Shown here in pieces: positions 32,257 to 46,223 of a DNA stretch of 64,000 nucleotides. Each line of letters begins with the position of its first letter. The stretch's first letter is position 1. The notes under the pieces are model-generated. The model did not search any database. It was not told the DNA's origin and saw only the letters and a program-made list of their open reading frames with translations. Both the position numbers and the translations under genes were made by a program. The DNA comes from Rhodocollybia butyracea. Taxonomy: Eukaryota; Basidiomycota; Agaricomycetes; Agaricales; Omphalotaceae. The stretch covers positions 186,001 to 250,000 of the forward strand of contig JADNRY010000063.1 in the NCBI GenBank assembly GCA_015501585.1, in the 5' to 3' direction.

Positions 32257-34260
32257 CTACGGTTCGACTGGTGAGTTGAACGGAAAACCCCGTGTTTCTG
32301 TTCGGAGTAAGACCCGAAGCAGATGTATCGCAAGTGTTCTCATCATCGTGCTGTCCATCCCTTCATGTGGTGGCACCCAAGGGGTGATGATTCCATGACT
32401 TCCAGGCAATATGAACTTCTCGTCCTCTGGTTTGCCTTCATTATAACGATCGGCAAGCCAATCACAGATGTAACAACACTTTTTGTTAATGCCAATAGCG
32501 CGGGAAGCCTTGATTAGGTCAAAGAGAAATTAAGCAGATAAGAAATAAGGATGCGGGTGGCTTGCCTTCAAATCGTGAGACTTCTCATTGAAACACATAA
32601 GAATGGCTTCGCAATGTGTGGTTCCACAAAACTGCGGAGTCTTATCAAGAACAGCCTTTAATTCTTCCTGCTTCACCAGAAATGAATCACGCTTTCTGCA
32701 AGCCCACTTGATTATTGTCTGTGTAACGTCGCTTAAGAATGCAACAGATTCAGAAGGATCGACAGTCGGACATGGCGGTAGCACCACCAAATTGATAGTT
32801 ATCTCAGTCTCCAAATCCATTTTATCATCTTGTTCACTATTGCATCGATCTAAGCATTCAATCATTGTATTATGAATAGGAATGTTGAGAGAGGAGAAAA
32901 AGACAAACTTCTGGAATGCATGCACTGACTGTGCTCAAAAAGCGCCGCAAAAACTGGAGTGGCGCATCATATGGTACTGTTAAAATTATGAGTGAAATGA
33001 AAGTCGGAAAACAGATGACATACTACGGTCTATTTTGAGGTCCTTGTCTTGCTGACGATAGAAGGGTAGATCAAGAAACTCATCGCTACATGCACCACCC
33101 ATTGAACTTGCCATGAAATTTGTCTTCAGGCAATCATTGAGCGTCTCCAGGTGCCAAAATTGAAGGGGCATGACTCTCAAAACCACATGCAAGTCGAGCA
33201 GATTTCTAGTCAACGAAGGGAGATCATCCAAAGATGACAGACAGATATTGCGGAGGAGTACGCGTATACGAGTGAACCAGCCGCTCACGTCTTTTGCACA
33301 GCATCGAAATTCATTCTCGTTCACAGGTGTAAATTCCGGTAAGACCTTGAGAAGGTCGAAGTGAGCAGGAGAGCATTTAACACTCTGCGGGAACCTGGCA
33401 CGACTGAACTCATCCTCGGCAATGGTCCAGTTACTCAGTCCAGAAAAGAGTCCACCCGAGGAAGCAGGCAGGGAAGTGTCACAAGTGGATGTGCTGCGAG
33501 TGATCCAGAATTTAGTGTGGGATTGAGCACAACTGATGATTTTTTGATGACAAGCATTGGAAAAATAATGATAAACCTGGGGGTAACGCCCATAAATACT
33601 ACCAGCAGCGACAACGGAGAGAAAATCAAGTATATAGTTTTGAAAATATTTGGTGACTGGGGGAGAAGCACCGATATCGGAGCTGAGAATGGGTTAGTGT
33701 GGGATCGTTGCAAAAGCACCAACAATAACAAAACTGACGACAAAATCTCATTGCCTCTGATAGCAAGCTGGTGCTTCGTTAACGAGTGTCTCGGTTGTTG
33801 GTGTTCTGTGTTTGGATTTCTACTGAAGAGCTTGTCTTTTACGGATAAGTCACTGTTATATTAGCAGTAGGATGAACAAAATGTCAATCAAAGGCGAGCG
33901 GGTGACTCACGTCGAAGCGATGGTTAACGAATAACTTTTGTTGGTAAAAAATACGGTCACGGCTACAGCTGGTTCCTGCGCTATCTCGCTACGGGTGAAC
34001 AACGAAGCGAGGTATTGGAGATCTCCTATGCATTGCGACTCCAAGGGGGCTGGTGTTAATTGATCAAATACACGCCTTTCGTCGAATCGTAAGTTGAGGA
34101 AAGTGGAAAGATATTGAATGAGATCGCGAAGATTCTGTTTAATAAGAGTGGCAACATATTCCTCGACGTCCTCCCTTCTGCGAATGTCTTTGCCAAGGTA
34201 GGTATGCATACCAAGTGTCTGGAAACGGATAGATAATCGCGGAAGTAAAAAGAGAGACAT
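32257..34260 (-). CDS. OTT_1508-like deaminase family protein
   Basis: Predicted member of the fungal OTT_1508-like branch of the nucleic-acid/nucleotide deaminase superfamily; the substrate is unknown. Diagnostic residues lie in the last two exons. A metal-binding histidine and catalytic glutamate are in FCGTTHCEAILM. After an AAG/GCAAGC (GC-AG) intron at 32509-32565 comes IGINKKCCYICDWLA with the cysteine pair, followed by FILPGSHGIITPWVPP. The upstream exons read MSLFLLPRLSIRFQTLG onward, with a 41-bp intron containing the perfect branch motif CACTAAC near 33700. A long exon (…YPQVYHYFSNACHQ...) runs to ~33010. One junction (32930-33000) and the exact start are unresolved. It is the intact member of a tandem pair. 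Confidence 0.65.
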
Positions 34261-35517
34261 CGTTGTCTCACTGGTGTACACCCGTTTTGTATCATCTGAG
34301 GATCGGGGGATACGCCTACAAGTTCAAAGCTCCTGAGCTGAAACAAGCTACGGCCGCTCGTTTTTGTTGAATGGAGCATATTTACCCTAGAATACTATTA
34401 CAAAGTCCAACTGAGGATTTCAATGATAAAACCAGTAAAACCCTACTGCGGGAAGGGAAGTAAACCGCAAGCCAATGCAAAGAATCCTGAAATATGGGCA
34501 AAACATCAGCACAAATTGAGAAAATGAGCGCCCGGAAAATAAACCCTGCGCCGCAGGCTCCATGTCAACTACACCAAGAAATGGAAAAAAGCCATAGTAG
34601 AGCGCCCTCCTGTGGCCGCCGCGGTGAGCGGACAGGAAGGGGGTTTGGGGGAAACGTAGTGTCCCCAATACCGGCCCCTATGGCGAGTGGGAAGGAAGGA
34701 ACATTACCAACAAAAAGAACGGAGAAACAAACATGGAGAAACAAACACTTACAGTAATCTGGATCAATGTTCCTTGCGGCTTGCATCCAGCTGGCAGTGG
34801 GAAGGCTTGGAACATAACAAATGACCTTCATCAGCTACAGAGTAACATGTTACAGCAGCGCATACTAAGAATTCTTCTGCATGGGAGGTCCTGTAAGAGT
34901 ACTTAACGGGAGATCATCAGTGATCAATGAAATTCGGGTGTGTGGGAGAGAAAAATGTGTTGAGGTGCGAGAAGTAAAAAGAGGGTTGTGAGGATCACGC
35001 GTGGGAGGGTACAGCGAGGATATCATCGTTGGATGTGAGCCTACTAATGAACTACCTGGTTCAATGTAACTGCTTTTGCGAAGCCTGGCTCCTCTGCAGA
35101 GAATAAAAAGAGGTGAGGCAACGACCCAAAGGGAGCGAAGAAAGAGGACAGCAGACGCTAGGCTTTTTCAGAGAGAAAGTCGAAAGCGGCCGTAGCCATC
35201 ACGTGGTCACTGTGGTGTGCGGCCGGAGCGCCCCTGAGTTATGTGCTCATGCCCGGCGCCCAAAGCGCCCCAAAGGAACCAAACGCCCTCAAACGCCCCG
35301 GGGCGTCTGGGGCATTTCCCGCTTCAGACTTTTTCTCCCAGTAAAACGGCAAAATTCGAGCGCAGTACAGTAAGAAAGAGGAAGAAAACCTGCTATATTC
35401 CAAGACGCGACTCAAGTGAATACCGGAGGCTTGGATGGATGTCTTCCCAGGTAAATTCGGGTGGTCTGGCCGAACATCAATCAAGATCCTAAACACGAAA
35501 GTGCAATTAGAAAAGAC
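34261..35517. other. Spacer between deaminase copies, no gene supported
   Basis: Holds possible 5' sequence of the intact copy (to ~34380), a direct-repeat flank at ~34390, and a GC-rich stretch at 35240-35320 with repeated AAACGCCCC. From ~35350 it resembles 32070-32260, the 3' flank of the other copy. Open frames here show no family signature. Confidence 0.4.
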
Positions 35518-36350
35518 CTACGATGGAGGTGATTCGATCTGTGAGTTAAACGGAAAGCCTCGTGTTTCTGTTCGAAGCAAAACCCGAAGTAGATGTATCG
35601 CAAGTGTTCTCATCATCGTGCTGTCCATTCCTTCATGTGGTGGCACCCAGGGAGTGATGATTCCATGACTCCCAGGCAATATGAACTTCTCGTCCTCTGG
35701 TTTGCAACGATTGGCAAGCCAATCGCAGATGTAACAGCACTTTTTGTTAATGCCAATAGTGCGGGAAGCCTTTGTTGGTCAAAGAGAAATTAAGCAGATA
35801 ATATATAGCGATGGGGCTGGCTTGCCTTGAAATCGTGAGGCTGCTCGTTGAAACACAGAAGAATGGCTTCGCAATGTGTGGTTGTTCCACAAAACCGCGG
35901 AGTCTTGTCGAGAAGTTCCTTCAATTCTTCTCGCTTCACCGGAAATGAATCACGTTCTCTGCAAGCCCAATTAATTATTATCTGTATAACATCACTGTGA
36001 CTTAGGAATCCAACAGATTTAAAAGGATCGACAGTCGGAGGTGGTGGTAGTACCACCAAGTTGATAGTTTCAGTTTCCAGATCCATTTTACCTATCTTGT
36101 TCACTATTGTATCGATCTAAGTATTCAACCGTTGTATTATGGATAGAAATTGTGAAAGAGGAGAAGGACGAACCTCTGGAATGCATGCACTGACTGTGTT
36201 AAAAAGCGCCGCAAAAACTGGAGTGGCGCATCATATGGTGATTCTGCTCAAATTATGAATGAGAACGCAAAGATTTTGTTTAGTAAGAGTGGCAACGTAT
36301 TCCTCGACTTCCTCCTTTCTGCGAACGTCGTCGTTCATTAGGTATGCATA
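35518..36350 (-). pseudogene. Second OTT_1508-like deaminase copy with internal deletion
   Basis: It repeats the last two exons of the neighbouring gene closely: FCGTTTHCEAILL, the same AAG/GCAAGC intron, IGINKKCCYICDWLA (9 bp shorter just after) and LPGSHGIITPWVPP. Upstream, at ~36250, the sequence jumps from the equivalent of ~32990 to the equivalent of ~34110 in the intact copy. About 1.1 kb of middle exons is missing, with AATGAGA-like microhomology at the joint. The catalytic exons alone could still be transcribed, but the protein is truncated. Confidence 0.7.
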
Positions 36351-37365
36351 CCGTACCGGTATCTGGAGCAGTCTTACATGACAAATCTCGGCTCCATGCA
36401 AGTCATGTCCTCGTACTTGCTACCATCCTTATGTTGGCCCCGCAGTCTACCTTCTCTTCCGGAGTTAAGCTCGCTGCCTGCGCCCAGATGCCAGCTGTTT
36501 CCTGTACAGGACCCTTTCGACGTCGTACGGCCAACTGGGCTGTGAACTCTTGTCATATCATCGAAGGACGTTTCCAGTTGTGCTGCAACTGTATGTTTAC
36601 TGGCAGGACTGTCTTCTACGGAACCGTCACCGCTATCAGCAGGAAGATTACCGTCCAAGCTTATGTGCATTCACAAACAATTTTTCATCCTTGTCCATAT
36701 GATTTGAGCGCACAAGAATAAACCGTCTTTGGGTACGATATAAACCATTCCTGAATGCATGACTGATAAGCTCATATCAGTGGTGATAAACCTGGACCCA
36801 CAGCACAAAAGGAATCAACGTGAAAGCAACACGTTCAAATGTTCTTCTTGCTAGATCGAGCTGATTACTGTGTGTTGTTCAAACGTTCAAAAATGATCCA
36901 ATGGCCAGAATGCATGCATTGACAAGGATCATGAATAAAAATTGCAACAACAGTACTGATACAAATCGATTAGTTAACGTGTTGGCAAGGAAAAAGAAGG
37001 GCAAAAGCTACTGGTTAACCAGCTCGAGTGTGCGTGTGCGCGCCTTGGAAGATCCCACCACCACAAATCGAGATAAATCAGCAGCCCCGCTAGGCCCAGT
37101 TAAGTGTATATACGGAAAGGCCCCTGAGCACATATAAGCAAAGATGAATTCCTGAGCCAACTGAAGAAAAGAGAGAGAGAGAGAAAAAGCAGAAAAGAAA
37201 AAGCACGATCAAGCGCAACACATAAATCAAAGTGGACACGCCACTACTCGGGTAGAGGGACAATGCACCACGAGTTATGTTCAGCACAACATAAGGAATA
37301 AAGATACTAGGGCAAAAGGATGGGATGGTGGGTATCATATCCCTTAGACCAACAAAAGGTATCCT
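36351..37365. other. Intergenic region, no gene supported
   Basis: One plus-strand open frame (36344-36721) and its antisense lack recognisable motifs or coding bias. 37160-37210 is a purine-rich (GA)n-like tract in the 3' flank of the GPI-protein gene. Confidence 0.35.
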
Positions 37366-38238
37366 TTATAGCGAGAAAGCGATGAGTCCAGCGATGGCGC
37401 TGAGGAGCATAATGGGGGCAGTAGCGTGAGTCATAGCTCCGTTGCTGCTGGCCTCAAGAGGACCATTGTTGCCGACAGCGCCGAGAGGTCCAGCAGGAGC
37501 CGAAGAGGAAGCGCTAGCGGGTTGAGTGGGGGCAGAACCAGTGATAACCATACTGGAAAGCAAGTTTAAATTATTTTGCTCGTTCCAATGGCATAAGCAC
37601 GTACGTGGTACCAGTTACAGCAACAGAAGATGAGGCGGCAGAGGATGAGGCAGCTGATGAGGACGAAGCGTCACCAGAGATACAGCTGGTGTCAGAGCCC
37701 TGAGCGATAGTAAACTGAAAAAACAGTTATGACATGGAAATAACGTAGGACAAAGGGAAGCCGTACAGTGCCTGACCAAGCCACGTTTTCATTAGAATCT
37801 TCCAGGGATAACTCAAGCTGAGTTCCCGCAGGAAGATTGGGAATCCAGGTAAGAGAATTGTTGTTAAGGGCTCCAAAGTCAACACTGAAAGATGAAGTTC
37901 AGCTTAATAGATCTTACGAAAGTTTGAAGATAACATACACAGGAGTGCCACAAGGGTCTGAAGGGGAAACCGCAATAAGATCGAATGGTCTATAACAAAC
38001 CTGTCAGTAAAAGCATCAATGAAGAAAAGATAAGCTTACCCAGAACCACCAGTCCAGTTAAAGGTGACGGGCTCGCACTAAAAGCAAACTTATGGGTTTT
38101 TGGCGCGATTTTCTTTCAGAGTTAGAGCCTTACTGTAGTAACCTCCTGGGGAGTGTCAATAGTCAAATCGGATTGGGCAGCGACGCCATTGAAAGCAGCA
38201 GCGGCAAAAAGAGTGACGGTAACGAGTGTGGCGAACAT
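37366..38238 (-). CDS. Kre9/Knh1-like Ser-rich GPI-anchored surface protein
   Basis: Secreted cell-wall-associated protein of the fungal Ser/Thr-rich GPI-anchored Kre9/Knh1 group. Six exons, 38238-38134, 38077-38040, 37989-37939, 37884-37767, 37714-37605 and 37552-37366, give 202 residues. Signal peptide: MFATLVTVTLFAAAAFNGVAAQ. The core has CEPVTFNWTGGSGPFDL, a Cys pair with SDPCGT, and TWIPNLPAGTQLELSLED, typical of the beta-sandwich domain. A Ser/Ala-rich stalk (SSSSAASSSAASSSVAV) follows, then a hydrophobic C-terminus (IMLLSAIAGLIAFSL) after a small-residue stretch, a likely GPI site. All junctions are in phase. Beta-1,6-glucan assembly is suggested for the yeast relatives only. Confidence 0.85.
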
Positions 38239-38521
38239 GTTTCACTAGATTCGTAGGGAGGGGAGAAAAAAGGAGGATTTATAGGAAGGTGGAAGTAGGG
38301 GAACAAGAGGCAACTTGGCCCAAATCTGGGCGCCGCTTTAGCCGTTATTGTTCAACAATTCCCACGTCTTTCCGGCAATATCATCCCGTTTCAAAAATTC
38401 AAAGTTCTTGGCACACGGCCAACAGGCCCGCACGACTTGGCCGCACGACTGCCGCACCCCCACTCATGAGTCTCAAAATTGAATAAATTAAATATACATC
38501 CTCCTGCTCTACACGACTTGC

Positions 38522-41144
38522 TCACAGCTTCGCTCCCTTGAACGTTGCAAGCATTGTGCGTTTAGTGATCCTGTATACGTGAAAAAATTTGGACATCATG
38601 TCAGTCAGTGTCGCCATGGTCACCATCTCGTGTATGCACTCACCCAGAATGGGATATCGATGAGGGCGACTTTTTCGCCGGAGGGCGTTCATTGACTGGA
38701 CATATTCTCTCTTAGTTTCTCCGACATAAATCTAGGGAGGGGATTACGTTCAGATCAAGCGCATATAACGGTGCATCGTAGGTCCGTACCTGTCGTGGCC
38801 TCCATATTTTAACGCCGCCAGGTTGAAGCATCATCTGAACGAGGTCAAAATCATCCTGATTGCTTCAAGCGAATATGTGACTCACTTGCCGCCAATGGGC
38901 CAACCATCCTACCACTCGGGGGACAGCAAATAGCACTGGAAAAAAGTCAAGGGGAAAACCTACACGTGCAATTACAGTAAATTATCATATCCTCATCTTT
39001 GAAAACAAGTTTCACGTACCCATAGCCCGATAAATGAGGCCACTGAGACCAAATCGTTTCAGCGCGCTGATTTCGTTTCATAAGATCATCTTAACTTACC
39101 TCCTAAGAACAGAACAATTGAGTTTACACGGCAGCAGACGCGAGGTAAACACGTACCAAAAATCTACATTTGGGGCCAGTCTACGTTTGATGAAGTATTC
39201 GTCCTTCATTGCAGCCTCGTGGAGAGCCATAGCGGTCTCTAGCAGCTCATCTTTACCGGTTCTAGGTGACGTCAAGACTTGAATTGCGCCTTGGCAACTT
39301 GGTCAAAACTTACACTCTAAAGACCTCATCTGCAGTCTTCCGCACGATGAATGACCTCGGATCGGACTGCCACATCGTTAATTTGAGAAATCTTTCAATG
39401 AGTTTAATAAACGTACAGTCTTGTAAACCCTTCAGGAACAGAACACACTGAATCACCGGTCTCTCAGTATGCAGGAACATGACGCACCGGTGTCCGAATC
39501 CTGAGAGAACTTTTTCACGCTTCTTGACCGCTTCTAAGAAAGCTGGAACATTCGCAGGGCTACATAGACATACCTCCGGATCAACTATAGATATCATGTC
39601 TATTTGAAGAGGCTCACCTTCCTATGGAGATGAGCATTCGGATGACCGCTTCGTTTGCCCCTCCTAAAGATACATATGAGCTGCTTTGGATTCCTAAAAG
39701 TCACTATATCACTACGAACCATGTAAAGGTCCGCTAATTCTAGTTAGTAGCATACCAGCCAGTCTCGACTAGATGACTCACTATAGTGATGCACACCCGG
39801 CGCTACAAAGAGATGAGAGAAAACTGAGAACTAAACTGGGATGGAATTGCAAAACACTCACGCAATAGCTGAATACGGATCTACCAAGGAACTTCCCGTC
39901 TGTAATACCGTCGTCGCAGATGCATTAAGCTCATGATCAGCGTGCAGTAGGAATAGCACGTCCAGAGCTTTCTCCAAAACTGGGTTTGGCTTGTAGTTTT
40001 CCTCACCGAGATAGTCCATCTGGTATAAGAATCTTAATCGGGAAGCTGAGCGGCAGAATCAAAATGGCGTCAAGGGAGTGGTATACTCACGATCCAGTAT
40101 AGCTCAGTCCAGTTGGAGGTGTAACAAAATTTCTGCCCTGTCGGACGCGATAGGCCATTCTGGCGGAGACGTAAGGAAGACTCTAGTACAAGGTGAAAAT
40201 GACATACGCAGCGAGGGTAGTAGCCTTTCCAATCAATCTGTATATTTGCTTATCCATCACGGCGAACGATTCGGGGCTTCCTTTGGTGTACAGAGATTGA
40301 CCTAGAGATTCTAACTCCACAAATTATTGCTTCGGATTGAGATGAACCACCAACCTTGCAGCGAAGGATTAGCCTCGCTATAATACGACCCGAGGTAGGC
40401 GAATGCACTAGTGAGGATGGCCATGGGATGTGCATCATAGCTACCGAAGAGATGTCAAGGATCCGGATAACACTCCTAAAGATGACCCATCACTAACCGA
40501 AAAGAGCGAAAGAACTGCTCGGCGTCTGCGTGCACAACAGCGTGATGCATGACCTCGTCCTCCCACACTTTAAGCTGGGGTTGGCTGGGCAGGGAACCAT
40601 ATATGAGAAGGTAAGCTAAAGAGGCGGTCAACAATCACAAGCAATCGCAGTATGGGTTTGATGCGGACCGGTTTCAAGATGGGAAGAGTGCAAAGCCAGT
40701 TGCTCGATGGGATATCCTCTATGCGGATGATTCAGATGATTGAACGGCTATATACCACGCGAATGAATGCACACCTGTAGCGAAGGACTTTGGATCACTT
40801 GAATAATGTTCAGTTTCAATGAGTCCAGTAAAACGTACCTCCAGCATCTCCATCAATGAAAGTAATTTCGCTCCTCATCACAGCGGTATTCAAGTAGCCC
40901 TTGTCGGATACTCGGAGTCCCTTGGTAGTCTCATTCTCTTCTCTCTCACCTTTCTCCGGGTTTGCAGAAAGAACTTTGAACGCAGTGGCCGGGATGCTGT
41001 TATCTTCGATGCTGGCGACACCAGTTAGATTAAATTCGTGTAAAGAGAGGAGTATAACGCATACGCGATGTCTACAGTCTTACCAGTACGATTATCGCGA
41101 ACTGTAAGACTGTTCTGAGAGGACGAAGGAGTAGGTTGACCCAT
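38522..41144 (-). CDS. Citrate synthase (peroxisomal/glyoxysomal-like type)
   Basis: Condenses acetyl-CoA with oxaloacetate. About 20 exons splice in frame from ATG 41144 ([15 protein letters not shown]). The protein reads ITFIDGDAG, then [31 protein letters not shown] and [10 protein letters not shown] (first catalytic His). It continues with [35 protein letters not shown] (second catalytic His), [20 protein letters not shown] and [14 protein letters not shown]. Several exons are tiny: 40787-40775 (13 nt), 39802-39782 (21), 39733-39720 (14), 39429-39417 (13) and 39042-39020 (23). Reading the last exon straight through ends ...LATFKGAKL, a peroxisomal PTS1-type tripeptide; splicing at GTGAGT (38652 region) would give another end. 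The sequence resembles eukaryotic peroxisomal citrate synthases more than mitochondrial Cit1, and no mitochondrial presequence is obvious. Confidence 0.9.
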
Positions 41145-41382
41145 AACTTATGTCGACTGGGGTATCGGTTTAGAAGGTTCACTGGTGCTGACTGGGTACT
41201 TATACGAAAAACAATATGAATCTGCTGGACGCCAGGTAATAAAACTTATCCGGTGGCGCGCGCTAAAGCTAAAGACGCGTCGGTCGAAATCACATGAAAA
41301 AGTACCGATTAGCATACGAAGCTTAGCAAAGACCGATTTTCGCTCAATGTTGTCTACAGTAATTTTGACAAAATACATATTC

Positions 41383-42687
41383 TCATTGTATCAGAATCAT
41401 CCATGCAAGTATAAAATAGAAAAGGCTTTATGCAGCACCGTCAGCAGTCCATAGAGAACACTTCCAAAGAGAGACTCACAGAAGAGGGTACACCGCAAGT
41501 AAAATTCGCTGAGGTTCTATCTTGGTTCCATCCAAGAAGTTTACGGACGCTGAAGAGGAACATCAGGCGACTGAACTATCCACAAGTGATAGAACTAGCT
41601 TACCCCATATACACCAACCCCAAGCGAGTAAAGCGATTGGTGCACGCACGTAGATAACATGTACAAAGCAGGAAATTAGAGCAGCGACATCAAGAGGGGC
41701 AATGCAGTATCCGAGAACACAGAGGCCTTGAAAAAATGAACTATCAGAGTCAAGTTAGTCTCTAGTTTGTGCTGCCATAAAGAGTATGACTTACACTCTA
41801 CCACCGAGAAGCTGTATTTATACTAATAAGTAATAAACTTGAAGTACGAGTCGGTAGACATACCTTCGCCTGTACAGTAACAGCGAGAGCTCCCAAAGAA
41901 CATATGACTATCACACTAGTAAAGACATTTAATGATTGCGATTGAGGTGCCTATGTATGCCGAGTGCTTGCTTTAGCCGAAGAACAGAAAGAGATGAAAC
42001 TGCCACCGACATTGACGCTGAGCATGATTCCGAGGAGTAGACAAAGCAGAAATGGTCCCCATAGGTCCCAGTCCCTGAAACTCAGGGTTAAAACGACGTG
42101 TTGCAACCAGGACGGAAAGCACATACCGAAGCACTTCTCGCCCATTGGATCTCCGAGGATAAACTACCTGGATGAGTTTGGAATAAATTGAGAGAAGGTC
42201 GCGAGCCTGCAAGGAATTGAATACGTGTCAAGTTTTGTGAACATGAGAACTGACTATGGTTTGTGAGACAGGTTCGTCCAATGTATCGACGCCAGAGTAT
42301 CTAGAAGAACCTTCAGTAAGTCACTGCGAAATATCTGAAAGTCGGCGTACCGCGTTTCAACTTGTATACCTCCGATTGTTTGTCGCGCTGGCCGCGCAGG
42401 TCCTGGCGAGCTCCCAATGTTTCCAGAGAGAGGCCCTGAGCTATTGCCATTCCTCGAAGGCATCGCTAGCTGTTCTGGCTCTCTAGCACGATTCTTTCCC
42501 TTGTCAGGTTGAGGAGACTGCGGCATTCCAGGATGAGTAAATCCCGGAATGTTTTCCTCTTCAAAGTCATCGTCGTCGTCTACGCATTCTGTGAGAAAAG
42601 CTTTGTTATTCCAAGATATCTTGTCATACCCGCTTGAATAAATTGAGAATTTCCAGTCAAGGGTGTCATTGCGGAATCCAACTCCAT
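41383..42687 (-). CDS. YIPF6/Yip4-like Golgi membrane protein
   Basis: Yip1-domain family, involved in Rab-linked ER-Golgi trafficking. Ten exons give 279 residues: 42687-42630, 42588-42351, 42300-42255, 42206-42127, 42074-42011, 41950-41864, 41811-41795 (17 nt), 41740-41604, 41549-41480 and 41425-41383. The N-terminus is acidic and disordered (DDDDDFEEENIPGF). Then come YSGVDTLDEPVSQTI, DLLSIYSKLIQVVYPRR, DWDLWGPFLLCLLLGIMLS (first membrane helix), SVIVICSLGALAVTVQAK, FFQGLCVLGYCIAPLDVAAL and a final helix LFYFILAWMILIQ. The start ATG is chosen because it opens the frame that splices into the acidic exon; a longer open frame to 42832 exists but would overlap RPT2. It is divergent from RPT2 across 127 bp. 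Confidence 0.85.
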
Positions 42688-42814
42688 CGTTAAAGGGCAA
42701 GGCGAGAGTTTGGCTGGCTGGACAAGTCGTGATGTGACCCTGGGAAGAATTCGTCCATTTTCGGACGAATACGCGTCCTTCGCGCTTTCTCATCTCTTTC
42801 TCTAAACTTTCATC

Positions 42815-44415
<1,601 letters not shown>

Positions 44416-44527
44416 TTTTCGTTCGCTGTTATGTACCTTCGTTCCTCTACTATGCTGTAACAAGAAAATTTCACTCTAACGGATCTCGCTGCATGTATAA
44501 CTTAAGGTCTAATAATATACAACATCG

Positions 44528-45917
44528 TTATCTGGGATCCACGAAATCCAATACCGAGTCGAGGACTACCTTTGGAGGCATCAGCATACGAATTTCGGTC
44601 GCAGGGTCATCCGTGCCAGAAGCTTCTCCGCTCTTTCTCGTTCTACATCGCAAACCTAGCTCTGTGGTAGTTATAATCGCGCCTCTGGACATGCCATATT
44701 CCCCAAACGAGTCAAACATCCGGTGAGAATCAAAGGAGTCACCATGTTCTACTGCGATGATCTCAAAGCAAGTGGACATGATCTCCTCCTTTGTCACCTG
44801 TGCGAGTTTGCAAGCTGTCTTTGTTATTCGACGCACCTGCTCGCCAAAGCGTGTTTTCAAGCCTTCTCGAGATGCGAGAGAACCTTTCCCATACCCTTGA
44901 CAGCCTGCAACCAGGAGGATATCGGCTGACCATCTGTACATGGTCTCAGCCAGCTCGTTCGATGAGTAGTCACTCAAATACGGGTACATCGTATGGATAT
45001 GACGGTGAGTTAGTGCTCTCCATTTGGAAGAGGTAGGTTGTGGTTCTGACGATGAATAATGTTCAGGATCGACGAGTGGTTCCGATGTCGAGCTTCTCAC
45101 CTGCAGCGTACATATGTGAGTAGATTTGTGTCAAGACAGCGTCTGCTTTTGTGGGGAACCCCATGCAGAAGACTGACAGGGCTCTAGCGATGCAGGTCGA
45201 TATACAGCCTTGGAGAGCTAACTGAACGAGGATTGGATCCTGCGAGTGATCCCGACCAGAGAGGATACGGACTACGCTTGGTCCCAGCCTCGAAGCTGTA
45301 TCCTGCGTGGCCTGGCTGACGAGCTTTGGCGATGTAGCAGTCTTTGCGAAACTGCAAAGGTCTGTGGCTGCTGCTGAGAATTGAAGGATTTCGGAGTTGA
45401 GATCGTGAATGGCTTGGACGACTTGAGCGCCTGACCAAGAGTCTGTGCGAGTCATGAAGACCTCTGTAGTCTTTGAAAGTGCACGATTCTCGTCCAATAT
45501 TGAGCCAGGATTTTCGTCCAAACGGCGGTCTGGCTCGTCGTCGGCGTCCGGCTGAGATCCCCTCAGTTTCTCTATCTCCTGGTCCCTAGCTTTCAGCATC
45601 TCCCTAGTCTCGAATAAAGTCTTCTCCAATAATTTACACCTCTCTTGTAGCTTCATCATCTCTGCGTGTGTCCTCGTCAGCTCTCTCCTCGTTTCATCTG
45701 TATCTCTCTTCATGTTCAAGCTCAAACCCGGTTGCCGACAGGTCGCCTCGTCCAAGCGTTGACGTAATGGGACGCGCTCAGGGTCGTGTACTGGAGTTAG
45801 AGTTAATCGCTGGTCCTCCTCCAAATCTTGGGGACGGTAAGTGGGAGTACGAAGTGCAAAGAACTCAACAGTAGCTGAAGCGAGCTCCTTGAGGTGCAAA
45901 TTAGCGACGGGCAACAT
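44528..45917 (-). CDS. Conserved coiled-coil protein of unknown function
   Basis: Two exons (45917-45101 and 45045-44528) splice in frame to 444 residues. A central coiled coil (RRELTRTHAEMMKLQERCKL, then EKTLFETREMLKARDQEIEK) is followed by a helical domain beginning WSGAQVVQAIHDLNSEILQF. This contains a Cys-rich hydrophobic patch (LQGCISTCIARALSVFCMGF) and continues past the intron. The C-terminus is soluble-looking. I recognise no named family, though the layout is like Agaricomycete proteins of unknown role. It converges with RPT2 with ~110 bp between stops. Confidence 0.8.
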
Positions 45918-46223
45918 GACGCCAATACCGATTGACTTGAAATCAAACAGTCAAGATAACTTATTACAATCCAGCTCTGATATCGAGCTTTCTGGAAACT
46001 TGCGTCCCGGCCACGAGGTTTGCCTCATTGTAATCGCATGTGGAGAACACAAGGGGTTGGCGTGCATTACGCGTCAACCTGTCTGATGCAGCCCTATTAG
46101 GTCGTGTTCGCTGTTCTCCCAACGACCAGCTTTCCCGAATCCCTTATGACCTTTGGTCAAACTCAGTCCCCAACTATCTGTTATCCTATCTTAATCCGCT
46201 GATATCTCCTCTTAATCAACAAC

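Noticed and set aside
33361..33864. 167-codon plus-strand open frame
   Set aside because: Antisense to the long exons of the deaminase-like gene, where the minus strand gives protein-like sequence with matching splice sites.
36344..36721. 125-codon plus-strand open frame next to the truncated deaminase copy
   Set aside because: No family signature, no conserved partner at the other copy and an equally open antisense frame.
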